From positions 31,975,896 to 32,039,895 of the forward strand of contig ML679966.1 of NCBI GenBank assembly GCA_007922225.1: a DNA stretch of 64,000 nucleotides, given 5' to 3'. The stretch comes from Emydura subglobosa (lineage: Eukaryota > Chordata > Testudines > Chelidae). Within the stretch, counting starts at the first letter, position 1. Every line of letters begins with the position of its first letter. Positions 36,245-49,438 of the stretch are shown piece after piece. The notes beneath the pieces were generated by a model, which was not told the origin of the DNA, did no database searches, and worked only from the letters and a program-made list of their open reading frames with translations. The translations under genes were made by a program, and so were the position numbers.

Positions 36245-36667
36245 ATTACAAGCACATGACTTGTGGGGAGTGGCTGAGGGAACTAGGTTTGTTTAGTCTG
36301 CAAAATAGAAGAGTGAAGGGGTATTTGATAGCGGCCATCAACTACCTGAAGGGGGATTCCAGGGAGGATGGAACTAGGCTGCTCTCAGTGGTGACTGATG
36401 ACATAATTAGGAGTAGTGGTCTCAAGTTGCAGTGAGGGAGGTCTAAGTTGGATATTAGGAAAATCTTTTTCACTAGGAGGGTGGTGAAGCGCTGAAATGG
36501 GTTACCTAGGGAGGTGGTGGCATCTCCATCCTTAGGGGTTTTCAAGGCGGTACTTGACAAAGCCCAGGCTGGGATGATTTAGTTGGGGTTGGTCCTGCTT
36601 TGAGCAGTGGGTTGGACTAGATGACCTCCTCAGGTCCCTTCCAACTGTAATCTTTTATGATTCTATG
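36245..36667 (+). mobile_element. CR1 LINE, 3' end
   Basis: Short 5'-truncated CR1. It starts in the CR1 segment equivalent to [11 protein letters not shown] (here gcacatgacttgtggggagt), continues through the C-terminal ORF2 text and ends tttatgattctatga. It is similar to 21,378-21,793 with scattered substitutions and a premature stop. Confidence 0.93.
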
Positions 36668-38989
36668 AAATCCTTTGCTCATTTATAATATTAACAGATA
36701 TTAAAGTCAAAAGGGACCATTATGATCCAAACATAATGATTTCTTATGATCAATATGTAATGAACACATACTATCTGTTAATATAGATATGTATGGCAAA
36801 CATTCAACAAGTAATGCTAATCACTTGATCAGATGGGGACAATGGCCAGAAAAAAAATTGAGGAAAAGCAGAGTGGATAGGTTTGGACCAGGTGGTCATG
36901 TCTTAGCAAGTGCCCAGATAGCTTAAGAAAAAGAGATTTTAGTTGTCTAAGCAGCCCCATTTGGGACTTCCTTTTCCTGGTGAAGTCAGCAGCATGCTGC
37001 CCTCATAGTTCCTCTGCAGAAAACCATGGTCCTGAAAAACCAGCTGGGAGTTCAGCAGTTTAGATCTGGAGGAGCTTGAATTATTTCATTGCCCATCAAG
37101 AATTATTTAATCTCAGCCTATTAGAAAAAACTACTTTTTTCCCCCTAAGGCCTCCTTCCTTACCCTCCCCCCCTTTTTAATATTACAAACACAAAATAGT
37201 ATGTTTAATGCTAAGTGTTCTGCTTTCTATAAATAAATCACTGCTCATTACAATGAAATTCAAAAAGATTAAAATGAAGAATTAGAGTATTTATTTTATA
37301 TAACTGTGATAGAAGGTAGGGTTTTGCAAATCCTATTTAGTGAAGATATTAAATTATTTAACATTGAAACACATCAGTAAATAACTTCAGCTTATTAATT
37401 TACTCAAAACACACTGACAGTGATTACTCTCACAATATAAAATCATTGTAGAGTAACCTCCAGAATCTAAGGAATACTTTCCAGTCAAGATGGCACAGGG
37501 CAATGGTAATCCTTTGTTTTAGGCTAGAAAATAATTGTTAATCTACTATGTTTCACTGGCAAGACTATAATTTCCTTCTCGAGTCTTGGGTGACATTATG
37601 TATAATATATGCTAGTGATGCTCTGCTCTGATAGACATTTTGAAATACAAGGAAACTTCAAGTGGGTTTGAGTACTCTCCCTCCTCCCCCACAAGAAACA
37701 AACAGAAGAAGTCAGTTTCAGGGACTTCATAGGTTCCCTTGAGCTAAGAACTCGTGATCTGACTAGTCATTTAAAGTGATGTTCCTGTGTGTATATGTAT
37801 ATATCATCCTCCCCTAGGACTTATCTTCCTGTCTCTGGTGCTGTGCCATCTCTAGGAGAGCTCATTTACTGCTGCTCCATTCCCTCATCAGAAAGTCCAT
37901 TCTGTGATGGCTCCCATGCCATCCCACAAGATTGTATTTCTTCTACTGCACATTATCCCCCTGACCTTGTACCCCATTTTCAAGTTCATTACCCATCCCT
38001 TCAGCCTGTCTGGAAGATCCTTCCTAATCCACCATCATTTTCCACTGACACCTCTTCTCTCTACCCATGGACAGCAAATAGTGCTACAGTCAGAAATTCT
38101 GTGAAATGTCTTCTAGGGGAAAGAGACTGAGAAACAGAACAAAAGTTACAGTAGCAGCAGGGACATGGAAGGTCCCAGATGGGAATGCAAGACTTGTCAA
38201 AAAGCTACCAGGAAAATCTATCCATTCCAAGAAAATGAATGCAAGTTATAAAATATGGTCTGTTATGGTATACTTACACCCCATTACTTCATTGGTGCCA
38301 CTGATTTGCATAAATTTAACACAAGACTTTTGTCCACCAGTTTCTTTTCACTGATGGACCATATTTTGCTTTAATCCCATCATACTTCCATAAACTGCCT
38401 TAATGCAATCTTCAAATTTACTTAAATGTTTGCTCCTAATCTTAGATTGTAAGTGTAACCTACCTTTTAATGTGTGCTATGTATTCCCCTCTAGTCCACA
38501 GGGAATGAATTTACTACAGCTACTAGCTGAAAGAGTTACTCCTTTAACTCCAGTGCTAAAATTGATGTCCTGAAGCCTAGTAAGGGTCTATCCCATCAGT
38601 TATGTAGAACATTATCAATGTTCACAATGGCACCACACACCATATGTAACTCACCTGATTCTCTCTGAGAGGGAGAGATGTCCAGATCCAGCTGTGATCG
38701 AGGAGCTCTTCATACAGTTCAGGAGGGCAGTTGCATAGCTGGCTTTAAGTCCAGGCCATCACTCAATCCCTGCATGAGTTAAAGAAGCCTTCAGGATGCT
38801 TGAATGTACAATGGATGCCAGTGGTCACAATGAATTGTTCTAGTAGCCAGAAATTGCCTGTGCATAAGAATACCTTGGAACATCTTTATTGTTGGGACTG
38901 CACCAATAACTGGGAGGAAAATGTCTAGGAACCTAGAGAGTGGCTGTATGTCACTCAAGTGTTGATTGGTAGACCAAACTTATATTAGG
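36668..38989. other. No gene seen
   Basis: Intergenic DNA. 36,700-36,735 shows a weak agggaccattatgatc-type CR1 tail phrase. The open frame 37,789-38,130 (113 residues) has no domain I recognise. Confidence 0.4.
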
Positions 38990-39402
38990 CCTAAGGCCTA
39001 CATGGTGAATCAAATTAAAAAGATTATTTGAGAATAAGTTATTGTGGGATGTGGAAAATGCATTTGCAAAACAAAATGAACAAAAGGAAGTATTTCTTCT
39101 CACAACACACAGTGACACTGTGGAACTCCTTGCCAGAGGATATTGTGAAGGCCAAGACTATAATGGGGTTCCAAAAAGCATTAGATAAGTTCATGGAGGA
39201 TAGGTCCATCAATGGCTTTTAGCCAGGATGGGCAGGGATTGCTGTTTGCCAGAAGCTGGAATGGGTGACGAGATGCATCACTTAATGATTACCTGCTCTG
39301 TTCATTCCTTCTGAAGTACCTGGCAATGGCCACTGTCAGAAGACATGGTACCAAGCTAGATGGACCATTGGTCTGACCCAGTATTGGCGTTCTTATATAA
39401 GA
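38990..39402 (+). mobile_element. CR1 LINE, 3' end
   Basis: Encodes MNKRKYFFSQHTVTLWNSLP then EDIVKAKTIMGFQKALDKF, the usual C-terminus of CR1 ORF2, followed by tagatggaccattggtctga and gttcttat in the 3' end. 5'-truncated and slightly broken. Confidence 0.9.
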
Positions 39403-40690
39403 TGACCTTTAACATCCTTCCCTGTTGTTTAACTTTAGTAAATGATTTTGCAATTAATGTTATAACCAGAAGACTAACAGATATTAAGATGACAAGTTTA
39501 ATATATTGGAAATTTATACCTACAAATAAAAGGCACAAACAATGAATAAGGTCCAGATGCTGATTTTTTACAGTTCTTAGTTTATGAAATATGATGGGAA
39601 GTAAGTTTGTATATGAAAATAGGAACCATCCTAAAACAGAATTATAAATATGGTATCTATAATAAGGTCCAATTGTAGGCATAGGTGAACCAGACAGCAC
39701 TGGGACCAGTCTCTCATCATTGTCATAGGCTGCAAGTTTCAGTTCCACAGACTTGGGACCATATGTTCCTTTCTGTTATGTGCTGTAGTAATAATTCAGT
39801 AATAAATACCAATCAAACATGGTTACCTGAGGTCTCTTTAATTACCAAGTAAGATTGAAGCTGAATTGGTAACACAAGGATTCCCCTATGCTGTGGGAAT
39901 CCTCTGGCATTTGACTCCACTGACTACACTGATTTGAGGGCAGCTTTACGCTATGATAATTTTTAATACAAATTTGAAACTCAGACCATATTCATCAAAA
40001 GACACTAAGCACCATAGGTTTTGAGTGAACATGGTCCATTTTGTAGTTTTGTATTGAAATCATGGGAAATTTATTTGGTAGCAGGGTTTTGATGTGAAAT
40101 CATGAGAAATTAGGTGGCTTTAATTTTGAGGTTTTGGTTTCATTTGAAAAGAATTCAAAGCAAAGTTATCTTAAATCAATATAGTGATTTAGAGCCCACT
40201 GATCAAAAGCCCATTGTAGTCAACCCCATGTCTCTACCTCTTTAGTTTGTTATCCAAAGATAGCTAATATTGTCAAGGATCGTCTCTTCCCCAATAGTAC
40301 TTTTCAGTATTTCTTTTTTGACTTGCATTATTGCACTGGCCATTTTATTTATTTCTTTTGTTACTTGAATCACAAACACAATTCTGCCTCAACTATGTCT
40401 GAATCAGAAAGTTAGCCATTGTTGTCCTCCTGTGCCAAAAGTTGTTAAATCTGTTTTTACTTTGATTAATAGCACACCGCTGCAAAAAATTCAGCTAGCC
40501 CATATCCTGCATTTTTCCATCTACGTATCTTTATTCTCTTGTCTTATTCTTTTTCTCGTGTCATCTTGTTCAGTTCTGCACCTGGCTATGAAACTTCATT
40601 AATCTTAATGAATATAGATAATTAAACTGTTAAGGTTACTAAGAAAACCACAAAAACATTATTAAAATTATCACTTTCATACTAAAGAAA
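39403..40690. other. No gene seen
   Basis: Intergenic DNA; the minus-strand frame 39,356-39,748 (130 residues) overlaps the end of the CR1 copy and has no recognisable domain. Confidence 0.4.
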
Positions 40691-40826
40691 CATTTTCAAA
40701 AGTGTCTAGGTGACTTAAGCTCCTAAATGCCATTTTCAAAAAGATCCATCAGCACTTAGGAGCCTGACTTTCAGTGAAAGTCAATGGGACTTAAGAATCT
40801 AATTGATTTAGGTGCATTTGAAAATG
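40691..40826. mobile_element. Miniature DNA element with inverted ends
   Basis: About 136 bp with ends cattttcaaaagtgtctagg and ggtgcatttgaaaatg, which are imperfect inverted repeats, and centre phrase gaaagtcaatgggacttaag. Non-coding. Confidence 0.65.
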
Positions 40827-43704
40827 TTACTCTAGGTTAAGTAAAAACTAATACTGTATTTTAAATAAAATTGTTAAACCTGAACACTTTTTTAATATCT
40901 AATTTTTAAATTTTCCATGTTTCTAATATTTCTGATGTAATGGAAACCTTTATTTATCTTAGGCTTTTGTAAAATGTTCTTTTCACAAAATCTAAATTAT
41001 GAGCCTAAATTGATCTGGTAGTTACCTTGCAACTTGAGCATCTTTGAGTGCTCATTCAAGCTTGTTTACTCATAAAAGCACAAAGCTTATTGGACTCTGA
41101 AGCTGGGTAGAAGTTAAACCCAATTATTTAACTGGAGTGCTATGGTATCATATGTCATGTCATATGATTCCACATATGTCGTGGAAAATTTACTTAGATA
41201 TGCTGGACTTGTTTCTCTGCTGCCTTGTGAAGTGATTTATAGCAGTGATGAGTTAGTGCAAAGTGGCTTTAGATGCTATCATTCTGATGCGTTCACTTTT
41301 TACAATTGCTCTGTACAGTTGTGAATGACTACACAAGGTACAAAGCAATAGCAAATAGGGCCCTTTGTGTTTATCCATTTTTTAGCGCAACCTCTGGCTC
41401 TATTTGGTCAGATAGATCTGAAAAAGACCAGCAGTGAAATTCTAGCCCCATTGAAGTAAATGGAGATTAGCTGGGAAGCCACCCCTATACAGCAACTCTG
41501 TCAGGTAGAGAAGAACAAAAGATACTGAATGTTTACTGGAGCTGAGTGCTTAATCTTTGGAGTTCCCCTACTGCTCAAGCTGCGTGTTGTGTTGCATGCC
41601 TTTATAGGTGCTTTGACTATGGTAATGGTGGGTATTGTGTGTTTGTAGCGTGTTTCCCTCTTAGTCCTAGATGTTGGTTAACAATTATTTAAATTGGAAA
41701 AGGTGAGATCAGCAAGTCAGTTTGTGACCTAGTGGTTCAGTGCAGCCTAGAACTCAGAGTATTCAGCTTATATTCAGTATTGATTTGGCTACCCGCCCCT
41801 AAGGCTTGTTTTGGACTGGCTGGACTCCCACATGGGAGGGAAAAAGGGTACACCATATTGGGGCCCGGCCCAGGCTCATTACCATGAAGGAAAAAAAATG
41901 AGGCTAAATTGTAGATCATGCCTGAAGATATTTATAGAAACTTATTTCCCTGTATCTATATATCTATTGTCCAGATCTTGAGATTTTCTGAAGCCAGTCA
42001 GAAGCAGTGTTAGAACAGTCTCAAGCAACATTCTGAACAGTGAGTTGCTGGGCCTCATGGCCCAACCCAGGCCCTTCTCTAGAATAGAGAGTGTATGTGC
42101 TTATGCAGTTAAACTAGGACTCGTATTTTGAGACTCAGACACAGAGATTTGTGCTCCTCTCTGTGACATGGTCTATCATATCAAGATCAAAAACTACCAG
42201 ACTCAGAGAAATTGACTTGGGGGGGGGGAGCTAAATCATGATTTTGCAATGAAAAAGTCCAGAAAAATAAAGCTTTAATGTTAGTTGGCCTAATTATAAA
42301 ATGTTCGCAGTCACATTGGTCCATTAGAATAAAAAAATCAAGACATTGACGTGATATAATACCTTTATAATGACCAAAAAGTTACAAAATAGTCAGCAAA
42401 CTTGTAGGATTCTCTGGCTGGGTGTTATGTTAAACAAAAAATAGCAAAGGGGGGCATTTTTCAGAAATGTAGAATGTGTAACAGTAATTTCAGAATTCAA
42501 ACTTTTTTATGGCTCATGAGATTGTATGTATGGGATGAGGCATTGTGGTACGTGTGCGGGAGTGGACCTGTGTTACAGGTTTGTACGAGGCCTGAAAAAA
42601 CTATGTTTGGGCCCTGCTGGCTAGAGCTAATTTAAGTTTTTCACCACTAAGTTTTGTTGTCGTCATTGTTTCTGCTTCTCTCAACTGAACTCATTCTGTA
42701 TATATAATCTTGTTGTTGTATTTGCACTGGTTAGTCTGAAATCCTCACATTCCAAATTTCTGTACGTAGTGGAAATACTGTTTCACTTATTTCCATTGTG
42801 CTGTGTTTCAGTAAACTAGACAGCTGGCAATTCACACTAGCTGACCTTCCATAACTTTTCTAACAGAATGCTCTGTATGATGTATCCCTGATCTATATTG
42901 TGAAGCCTGAAAGTCAGCAATTTAATGGACAAGTGATTAGCGTACCCTCAGGGGGATCAAATGAAAAGGTTTTAGCTATTGTGGAAATATGTTTTACAAA
43001 CCAGGGACATAGCAAGTAACCAGGGTCTGTCAGCTTGAAAATTAGCCTGGACTAAACTTCCCATCCCTGGATGTATATGAAGTGACTATCCTTCACAGGA
43101 ATTCTGTGACTTATTTTTATAGTGCACTCTTTTCTTGCCTCTGATCCTGAAAATTCTCTAATACAGACTGATCAACAGTTTTTAATTTATTCCTCAAAGA
43201 TTTTGAAGATCTGAGGAACTGTTCTATTTCCCTGATGACAGCTAAGAAATTAATTTAAAAATAACTAAAATAATATTCAGAAGAAAGCAAGCAGCTCTTA
43301 CATATTACTTTTTAAAACCATGCTTACTAGTACTAAACAGAAGAGCAGGTCTAACTATATTTATTAAAAATGTAATTTATGAATTTGACAATATTTTCAG
43401 TTGCTGTTCTTTTCATTATTTATCCACTATGTAGAGCTACACAAATTAATTTTATAAAATTAATTCAAATAAAGAATTTCCTCATTATTCACCCACCAGT
43501 GCTATTCAGGTTTTCAGTTTCATCTGCATACAAGTTGCCTATGAAACTGATTACTTTTATTACAGTTGATTTCCATAATTCCACCCTATTAGGTGTGGTC
43601 CATATTTTTAAAAATATGTATCTTAGTTGTATCCACAACATGGGAAATTGCATACCCAATATTAAGGCAGAGAGAATTTTAATGTTTTTCATCAGTTGGA
43701 GGTT
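40827..43704. other. No gene seen
   Basis: AT-rich intergenic DNA with a poly(G) run near 42,220-42,229. The plus-strand frame at 43,379-43,783 (134 residues) runs into the LTR-like repeat and is not supported. Confidence 0.4.
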
Positions 43705-44440
43705 GTCGCACTGTCCGGAGTGTCCCAGGGCAGACAGTCAAAAAACAGGGCACACAACCCCAAGCTGGTTCTATGTACTGTAATTAGATTTCACCATCCC
43801 AGTAACAAATGCAAACTCCTGGTTCACTGTAACAGCATGGAGTCAGACAGACGCCTTGGGCTCTCCAGTCTATCTTACCACCCAGACAAGCTGGACTTCG
43901 TGATAAATGGTTGCTTACATAAAAAATCACAAAATATTCAGGTTTCTCCCAGTCCCAAGAGACCAGTCCCTTGCTCCAGATCAGTTTTTACCCTAGATCT
44001 TACAGTACACCAAAGACAACTCTGGTTGCCGGTCCTATGGCAAACTAATTAAGGATTTATTAATTAGGAAAAGAATAAATGAGACTTATTCATATGTTGC
44101 CTGCTTTACTAGTATACACTGAGTTCAGTCTATGGGTCCAAAAGGTGACAGATGTACTAATTTGTCAGCACTGAATGTCTTTTTAACTCAGGTTGACCGT
44201 GAGGATCTCTGCTTTTTTATTTCTGAGCTCCAGCCCTTCTAAGAGTCCAAACAGCAAAGATATATTAAAAATATTCATGTCAGCTAACTTCATTTTCTTC
44301 TTACAGTGAAGAGGGCCATTAAATCAGTCTTTGTGTTGTGATGTTCCACAATGACTTATTTAGTCTTGATAGATCTTCTTGATGGTCGGGAGAATCCCTT
44401 TTCCTGGCTAGGTTCACAAGTGCAAAGCAGGCAGTTTTAA
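43705..44440 (-). repeat. LTR-like dispersed repeat, copy 2
   Basis: Related to 15,105-15,560 over at least 43,720-44,080, with shared phrases listed there. Minus-strand AATAAA lies within ggatttattaat near 44,054. The right limit is uncertain. No retroviral genes are adjacent. Confidence 0.6.
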
Positions 44441-44777
44441 AATTATAAATAAGCCCTTACTTGAATTGCAGAATGGTCTTCAAATAATTGTGGCTGTGTT
44501 GTGGACAAGACATGGAAAATCATTGAAAGGTATAATGGACCTTTCTTAACAGCAGTAATTTGGAAAAGCCAGAATAGACCTATTTGTTTAATATAAAACT
44601 GCTGGAAGGATATAAACACCCAAGTATTATGTCTGCTAATTTTTTTGATAACCAGACTTTTTGTTGCAACTATATTACATTCATTACCCAAAAAAAGTGA
44701 CTAGTACAATATAAAGTTCAACGACTAAAAGTTTTAACACAACTGCTGTAGTAATCCAGTCCAGTCTCTTTAGCCTT
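44441..44777. other. No gene seen
   Basis: Between the LTR-like repeat and the hAT relict; possibly the 3' non-coding end of the hAT element. Confidence 0.3.
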
Positions 44778-46340
44778 TTACATTTTACAGGCATTGAATG
44801 TTAGTGCAATACACCCTGCTACAGTGGTCGCCTTCATTCCCTGCCTTTGCTTTCTGAAGACTTGTCCATACCAAGATACTGCACCCTCAGTATCCACAGA
44901 ATTAGGCAAGATTGATAGTGATCGCTTTGCTGTCTTTGCTAACTCTGGAAAACACTGTAGAACTGTACGTGAATCCACAAATTTTCCAATATCATTTAAT
45001 TCACATTCATGGGCAAAAAATTTGTATGGAGCAAGCTGTGCTTTAACTTCACGGCCAAACATAGGGATTGCTTCCAGAGGGAAAACCTGCTCTGATAACA
45101 TATTCACTTGTTTCAAATCAAATACCCAAACTGCTTTCATAAATGACAGTCTGGACTGTGCAAACTTTGGTCTTCTTCGAGATGGTCTGGAAACAGTCTC
45201 CTCAGTTTATCTGCCATTTTTTCGAACACACCTTGTAAAATTGTAAAAACACATTCTACTCTGCATCTTTGCAGTGCTTTTTTTTTTTTTTTTCATTGGA
45301 CTCTGCACAATGTGTCAAATCCATTATAGTGTTGTATGATTGATGGATAGAAACAGAACACATGGAAAGATTTAATGGTTTTCATCAATGGTTTAGCATT
45401 CTGAGCTGTGAACTCTGTCAAGTGGCAAGTCTGAGTTATTTAAAAGTGAGATCAGTCTGTCCTTACTTTAGTATCACATGAAATCTCCATTTCACTTTCA
45501 GTGAACTCACTGTAGTTACTTGCACGCTCAGTGGGGTAAAAAACTGCTTCAAACCACCAATTCCATTATGCTACTACTGGTTCTGGACACAGGGCACTTG
45601 GTCAGGATTAAGCTTTTTTTTTTCCTGCCAAGAAAGCCTTGAAATACAGTTTGCGAGCTGGACAGTGTTTAAACACTTTTTTCACTGCAGCAGGGAATTT
45701 ATTGACTTTAGAAAAATGAACGTGCCATTGACTGCTAGCCAGACTTATAATATGTTCGTTGCACGTTACATGAACCAAATGAGGAAGTAGCCCCAATAGA
45801 ACCTGATTATAGGCTCAAATACAGCATGACACATTGTCTGTCTGTCTGTCTGTCTGTCACTATCCCTGACACTTTAATAAAGTCTATATCAAAATTGGTC
45901 AGTCACTTGATGACAGCTTGTGACACAATTGAATAATTTACGAGATTAAGAACAGGATTGTCCAAGAGAATGATTGTAGCTTTTCTGAGCTACTCATTTG
46001 GGGTACAGCAATGATATGCAGTACATAATTATCTTTGTCATCTGTTGACTTGTCAAACACAATGCATACAGAATCAGCTTTTTTCATATACTCCTTCAGC
46101 TCCTTTCTGTGTAGTTCAAACACTTTGGGTAAGTAATCTTGGTGAAGCTTGTTAGCAAAAGGAAGTGCACCTGTGTTTGGAATTTGTTTTTGAATGTACT
46201 CCCTTAACACTGGGTTATCCAGTTTCTCTATTGGTATATTTATACTTGAGAATTCCTCGACAAGTTCAAAATATGTCACATTTCAAGCTTCACAACTTTC
46301 AGTACTGCAATTAAACATAGATATGACAGTTTGTTTGACA
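44778..46340 (-). pseudogene. hAT-superfamily transposase relict
   Basis: Three blocks in the expected order on the minus strand. Block 1 (45,938-46,279, 113 residues) holds KKADSVCIVFDKSTDDKDNY, with the aspartate of the catalytic core. Block 2 (45,608-45,796, in the same frame) holds LVHVTCNEHIISLAS, the C-x2-H motif of hAT transposases, and VKKVFKHCPARK. Block 3 (44,778-45,140, another frame) holds FPELAKTAKRSLSILPNSVD, the C-terminal dimerisation domain. The family looks like the CGGBP1-related hAT group. Stops and at least one frameshift separate the blocks. The intact protein would cut and paste its element; this copy cannot. Confidence 0.88.
45833..45858. repeat. (TCTG)n simple repeat
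   Basis: About six tandem TCTG units within the decayed transposase. Confidence 0.9.
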
Positions 46341-47172
46341 TTTTGCTTTTGATATCAGATCTGTCTCTGTTTTTCATCGGGCATTACAAGGCTGATCAGA
46401 ATTTATATGAACATCAACACTCAATTTACGTGTATGGTAATGTTTTATACAACCTTCATGTCACAACTCCCACCATCAGCATGCAATTGCTTCAGATACT
46501 ACATTGCACGATCCAAAGCACTGATATATTTGCAGTTTTTGAGTCTTTAGCAGGATTCACCATTTGCTTAAACTCGTGGAAATACAGTATGTAAACAACC
46601 GGTTGTCTCCTACCAACGTAAGTATCATGAGATTGGATGAGTTTGTTCAAGTTTGAATGCACATGACAAATTGAACAAATATCGCCAAAGCTGCCATAGT
46701 TAAGGGGGGGAGTACTAATGGGGGGAAAAAGTGTGTTGCAAACCTTAAAATGTATGCAAAATTGTGGACTGTGCCAAGCAAGCTCATTAAAATCAAATTG
46801 CAGTGGAAGCCTAACATTGAGGGAACAGCAATTTCCACAATATTGTGAATGCAGTAGGTCCTTAATTATAGAGCAAAACTTACATATTGCCTTATCACAT
46901 AAATACAGGCATTACAAATAAATTAATGCCTACAGCAACTTACAAGAATTTTATCGAGTCTAAACACTAGACACATTCTTACCAGTTCAATACCTATCTT
47001 GAACAATATTAATGTACAGGTGAGCTGGTTTCCAGCTATAAATATAAGTGCTCAGCTGATGCCTACAGCCTTGGCAAGAGCTGGCTCCTGGTTTACCAGC
47101 ATCACAGAGGTCACAAGTATTCTCTGTATAACTCAGCCACACAACCTACTTATTTTTGTTCTATCTAAGTAC
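46341..47172. other. No clear gene; possibly the 5' part of the hAT element
   Basis: Would contain the BED-type zinc finger of a full hAT transposase, but I could not identify its C-C-H-H residues in any frame. Confidence 0.3.
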
Positions 47173-47760
47173 TGTGATAAAGTGAGGTCAGAGGGCTACA
47201 AAAGGGTACTTGGGGGCAGGTATGTCAGGTCCAGATTGTTAAAGGCCCTTTTCCCTGCAGGCAGGGGAGAGGTTACTGCAGGTTAATTAGAAACACCTGA
47301 GCCAAATCAAAGGCTACTTCAGGCTGATCAAATCCCCATCTCTGCTAGAGACCAGGAGGGGATGCACGCATGCTGCCAGAATGTTTGTGGTAGCAGGAGA
47401 GACTTCCCCAAAAATAGGAGATACTGCTTCTCCCAGGAGGGGAGAAGCAGTAAAGGGGAAAAAAAAACAACTCAGACACCAGCTTTGGGGGGGGAAGACA
47501 GAGACTGCTCTGGCCCAGGATGACACCTCCAGGTCTACAGCTCCAGCAGAGGAGCTGGAGAAAGGTATTCCCTGCAGTCTGGATGAAATAAAATTACTGA
47601 CTCACCCCCTCCCAGTGGGACAGAGGGGAATTCCACAGGCCAAACCAAGGCAAAGGACTCATCTAGGGTGGGGCAGATTTACCCCAGGCCCGTTCCACCA
47701 GAAGAGATGGCCGTTACCTGGCAAAACTGAGGGGGTGTTTTGCCAAAGTACTTAAATATT
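47173..47760 (+). repeat. LTR-like repeat
   Basis: Starts TGTGATAAAG, the same kind of terminus as 31,584 and 49,439, followed by gttaaaggcccttttccctg and gaggttactgcaggttaatt, phrases I associate with a reptile LTR family. Open frames here (47,381-47,755) are composition effects. The 3' limit is uncertain. Confidence 0.45.
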
Positions 47761-48189
47761 TTTCCACATAGTAAGGATACCTTTGTATCATGCTTTGTAC
47801 CATGCTTTGATACCATTGTGCTACAAGTTTTGAATTAGGAAATTTTTGTGCTGTCTAATCTCAGGGAACAGATCCCCATGTTAAAACAATTCTGAATTAT
47901 TAAAAGACACTCAGGTAGTAATGTGCTCCTCCCCAATTTTTATAAATAATCTTTTTTTAAAATAGTCCTTTTTATTGTAGCATAGTGCATATAGCTTGAA
48001 ATTGATACTTAGATTTTCTTCATGTTTCTTCATCTTTTAATATCTAAGAATTCTTCTTGAATGTAGAAACAGCAGCAATTTTATTCTGCAGATGGTAACA
48101 GAGGATACTCATACACTGTGCTCTTCCGGAGATGCTCTAATTTTACTCTGATTTCTTTGGTCAAAAATAATACTTTTAACTGAATGTGC
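47761..48189. other. No gene seen
   Basis: AT-rich intergenic DNA. Confidence 0.4.
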
Positions 48190-48275
48190 CAGAATCTTCC
48201 AGTTGTAAATCAACATTGCAGCATTAGTTTTAATGGAGCTATACTGATTTACACGAGCTAAGGATTTGGTCCATA
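48190..48275. mobile_element. Fragment of a miniature DNA element
   Basis: Contains ttaatggagctatactgatt followed by tacacgagctaaggatttgg, a half-palindrome seen in short sauropsid DNA elements. Confidence 0.45.
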
Positions 48276-48879
48276 ACATATTTCTTTTTGTATTTGGAAA
48301 GACAACATGCATTATGACATTAGTGACTGATTTTTTTAAAAACTCTCTAAACCCAAAACGTAATACTAAATCTGGAACAAATTAAAAGTGAATTAGAAAC
48401 AGTATAAATCAGTACAGAAGAGCTAAATGACATCTAACAGACATAAGGTCAAATCCTGGCTCTAGTCTGCTCAATCACAAAGAATCAGCTGGAGCTCTGC
48501 TATCTAGGCATACTCTTCAGCTATGGAACATTACTCGGACTTTAAGATGATATCCATCTACCCTTCCCCAGTAGGATGTCCATGGAAGCATTGCCTATTT
48601 TGGTGTCATCCTTTAGAACCTTGGGTGCAATGTGTCTTGGATTCAGCTACTACTGCCTTTCGCACTTGTAAAAATGAGCTGTTCTTTCATGGTACAAATC
48701 AATACACACGTATCTGAGAAGACTAGCTAGGATTTTTCAAAGTGACACTATTTTAAGTGTCTTTTTTTCCTTTTGGTGCCCAACTTGAGACAACATGAAA
48801 GGGCCTAATCATTAGGAAGTACAGAGCACCTAGTCTCTGAGAATCAGACCCTTTAAGGTGTCATAGACTGGGTATCCAA
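48276..48879. other. No gene seen
   Basis: Intergenic DNA. Confidence 0.4.
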
Positions 48880-49252
48880 GATTGCTAGTCATTTTCAAAA
48901 ATCCTCAGACTGCTATGCCAAGTGGGCTTATAGTGACATTTGTAAACTGGTTTTGCTATTTTAAAAATGTACAGTCTAAACAGACTCTCCCCAGTAAGCA
49001 TAAAATAGCAGTAAGGGGTACATTTTTAACATTGAGGATAATTAACTATTGCAATGACTTACCAAGGTTCATGACTGATTCTCCATCACTGGCAATTTTT
49101 AAATCAAGAGTGGATGTTTACATAAAAAAGGTATGCTGCAGTTCAAACAGGAATTATTTTGGGAAAGTTTTATGGCCTGTGTTATACAGGAGGTCAGACC
49201 AGATGATCACTGTGGTCCCTTTTGGCCTTAAGATCTATGAATCTATATCTTC
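48880..49252 (+). mobile_element. CR1-like LINE, 3' end
   Basis: Encodes FLTLRIINYCNDLPRFMTDS followed by PSLAIFKSRVDVY, a diverged CR1 ORF2 C-terminus, then aggtcagaccagatgatcac and cccttttggccttaagatct, ending in atctatgaatctat. 5'-truncated. Confidence 0.85.
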
Positions 49253-49325
49253 AAGATTTATAAATAACTTCAAATATTTCAAGTCAGCTTAAAAAACAAC
49301 CCACCCCCCGCAACTCCTCAAAACA

Positions 49326-49438
49326 TAGAGGTCCAAATTCTGTTCTCATTAGCACTGCTAAAAATGAAAGATGATTCCATTGAGGACAATAGAGTTGTTG
49401 TGGATTTACACATGTGGAAGTTAGAGCAGAGTGGGCCC
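49326..49438. mobile_element. Miniature palindromic DNA element
   Basis: Ends gtccaaattctgttctcatt and tagagcagagtgggccc are imperfect inverted repeats around ccattgaggacaatagagtt. It abuts the LTR-like sequence starting at 49,439. Confidence 0.5.

Noticed and set aside
37789..38130. 113-residue frame with many serines and prolines
   Set aside because: No domain, no homologous motif, and overlapping frames of similar length nearby.
39356..39748. 130-residue minus-strand frame
   Set aside because: It overlaps the CR1 3' end in antisense and has no recognisable domain.
43379..43783. 134-residue plus-strand frame
   Set aside because: It starts in AT-rich intergenic DNA and runs into an LTR-like repeat.
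44794..45246. 150-residue plus-strand frame
   Set aside because: It is the antisense of the C-terminal block of the hAT transposase on the minus strand.
45833..45858. Short tandem repeat considered as a CRISPR-like array
   Set aside because: It is a plain tetranucleotide run without spacers; the genome is vertebrate.
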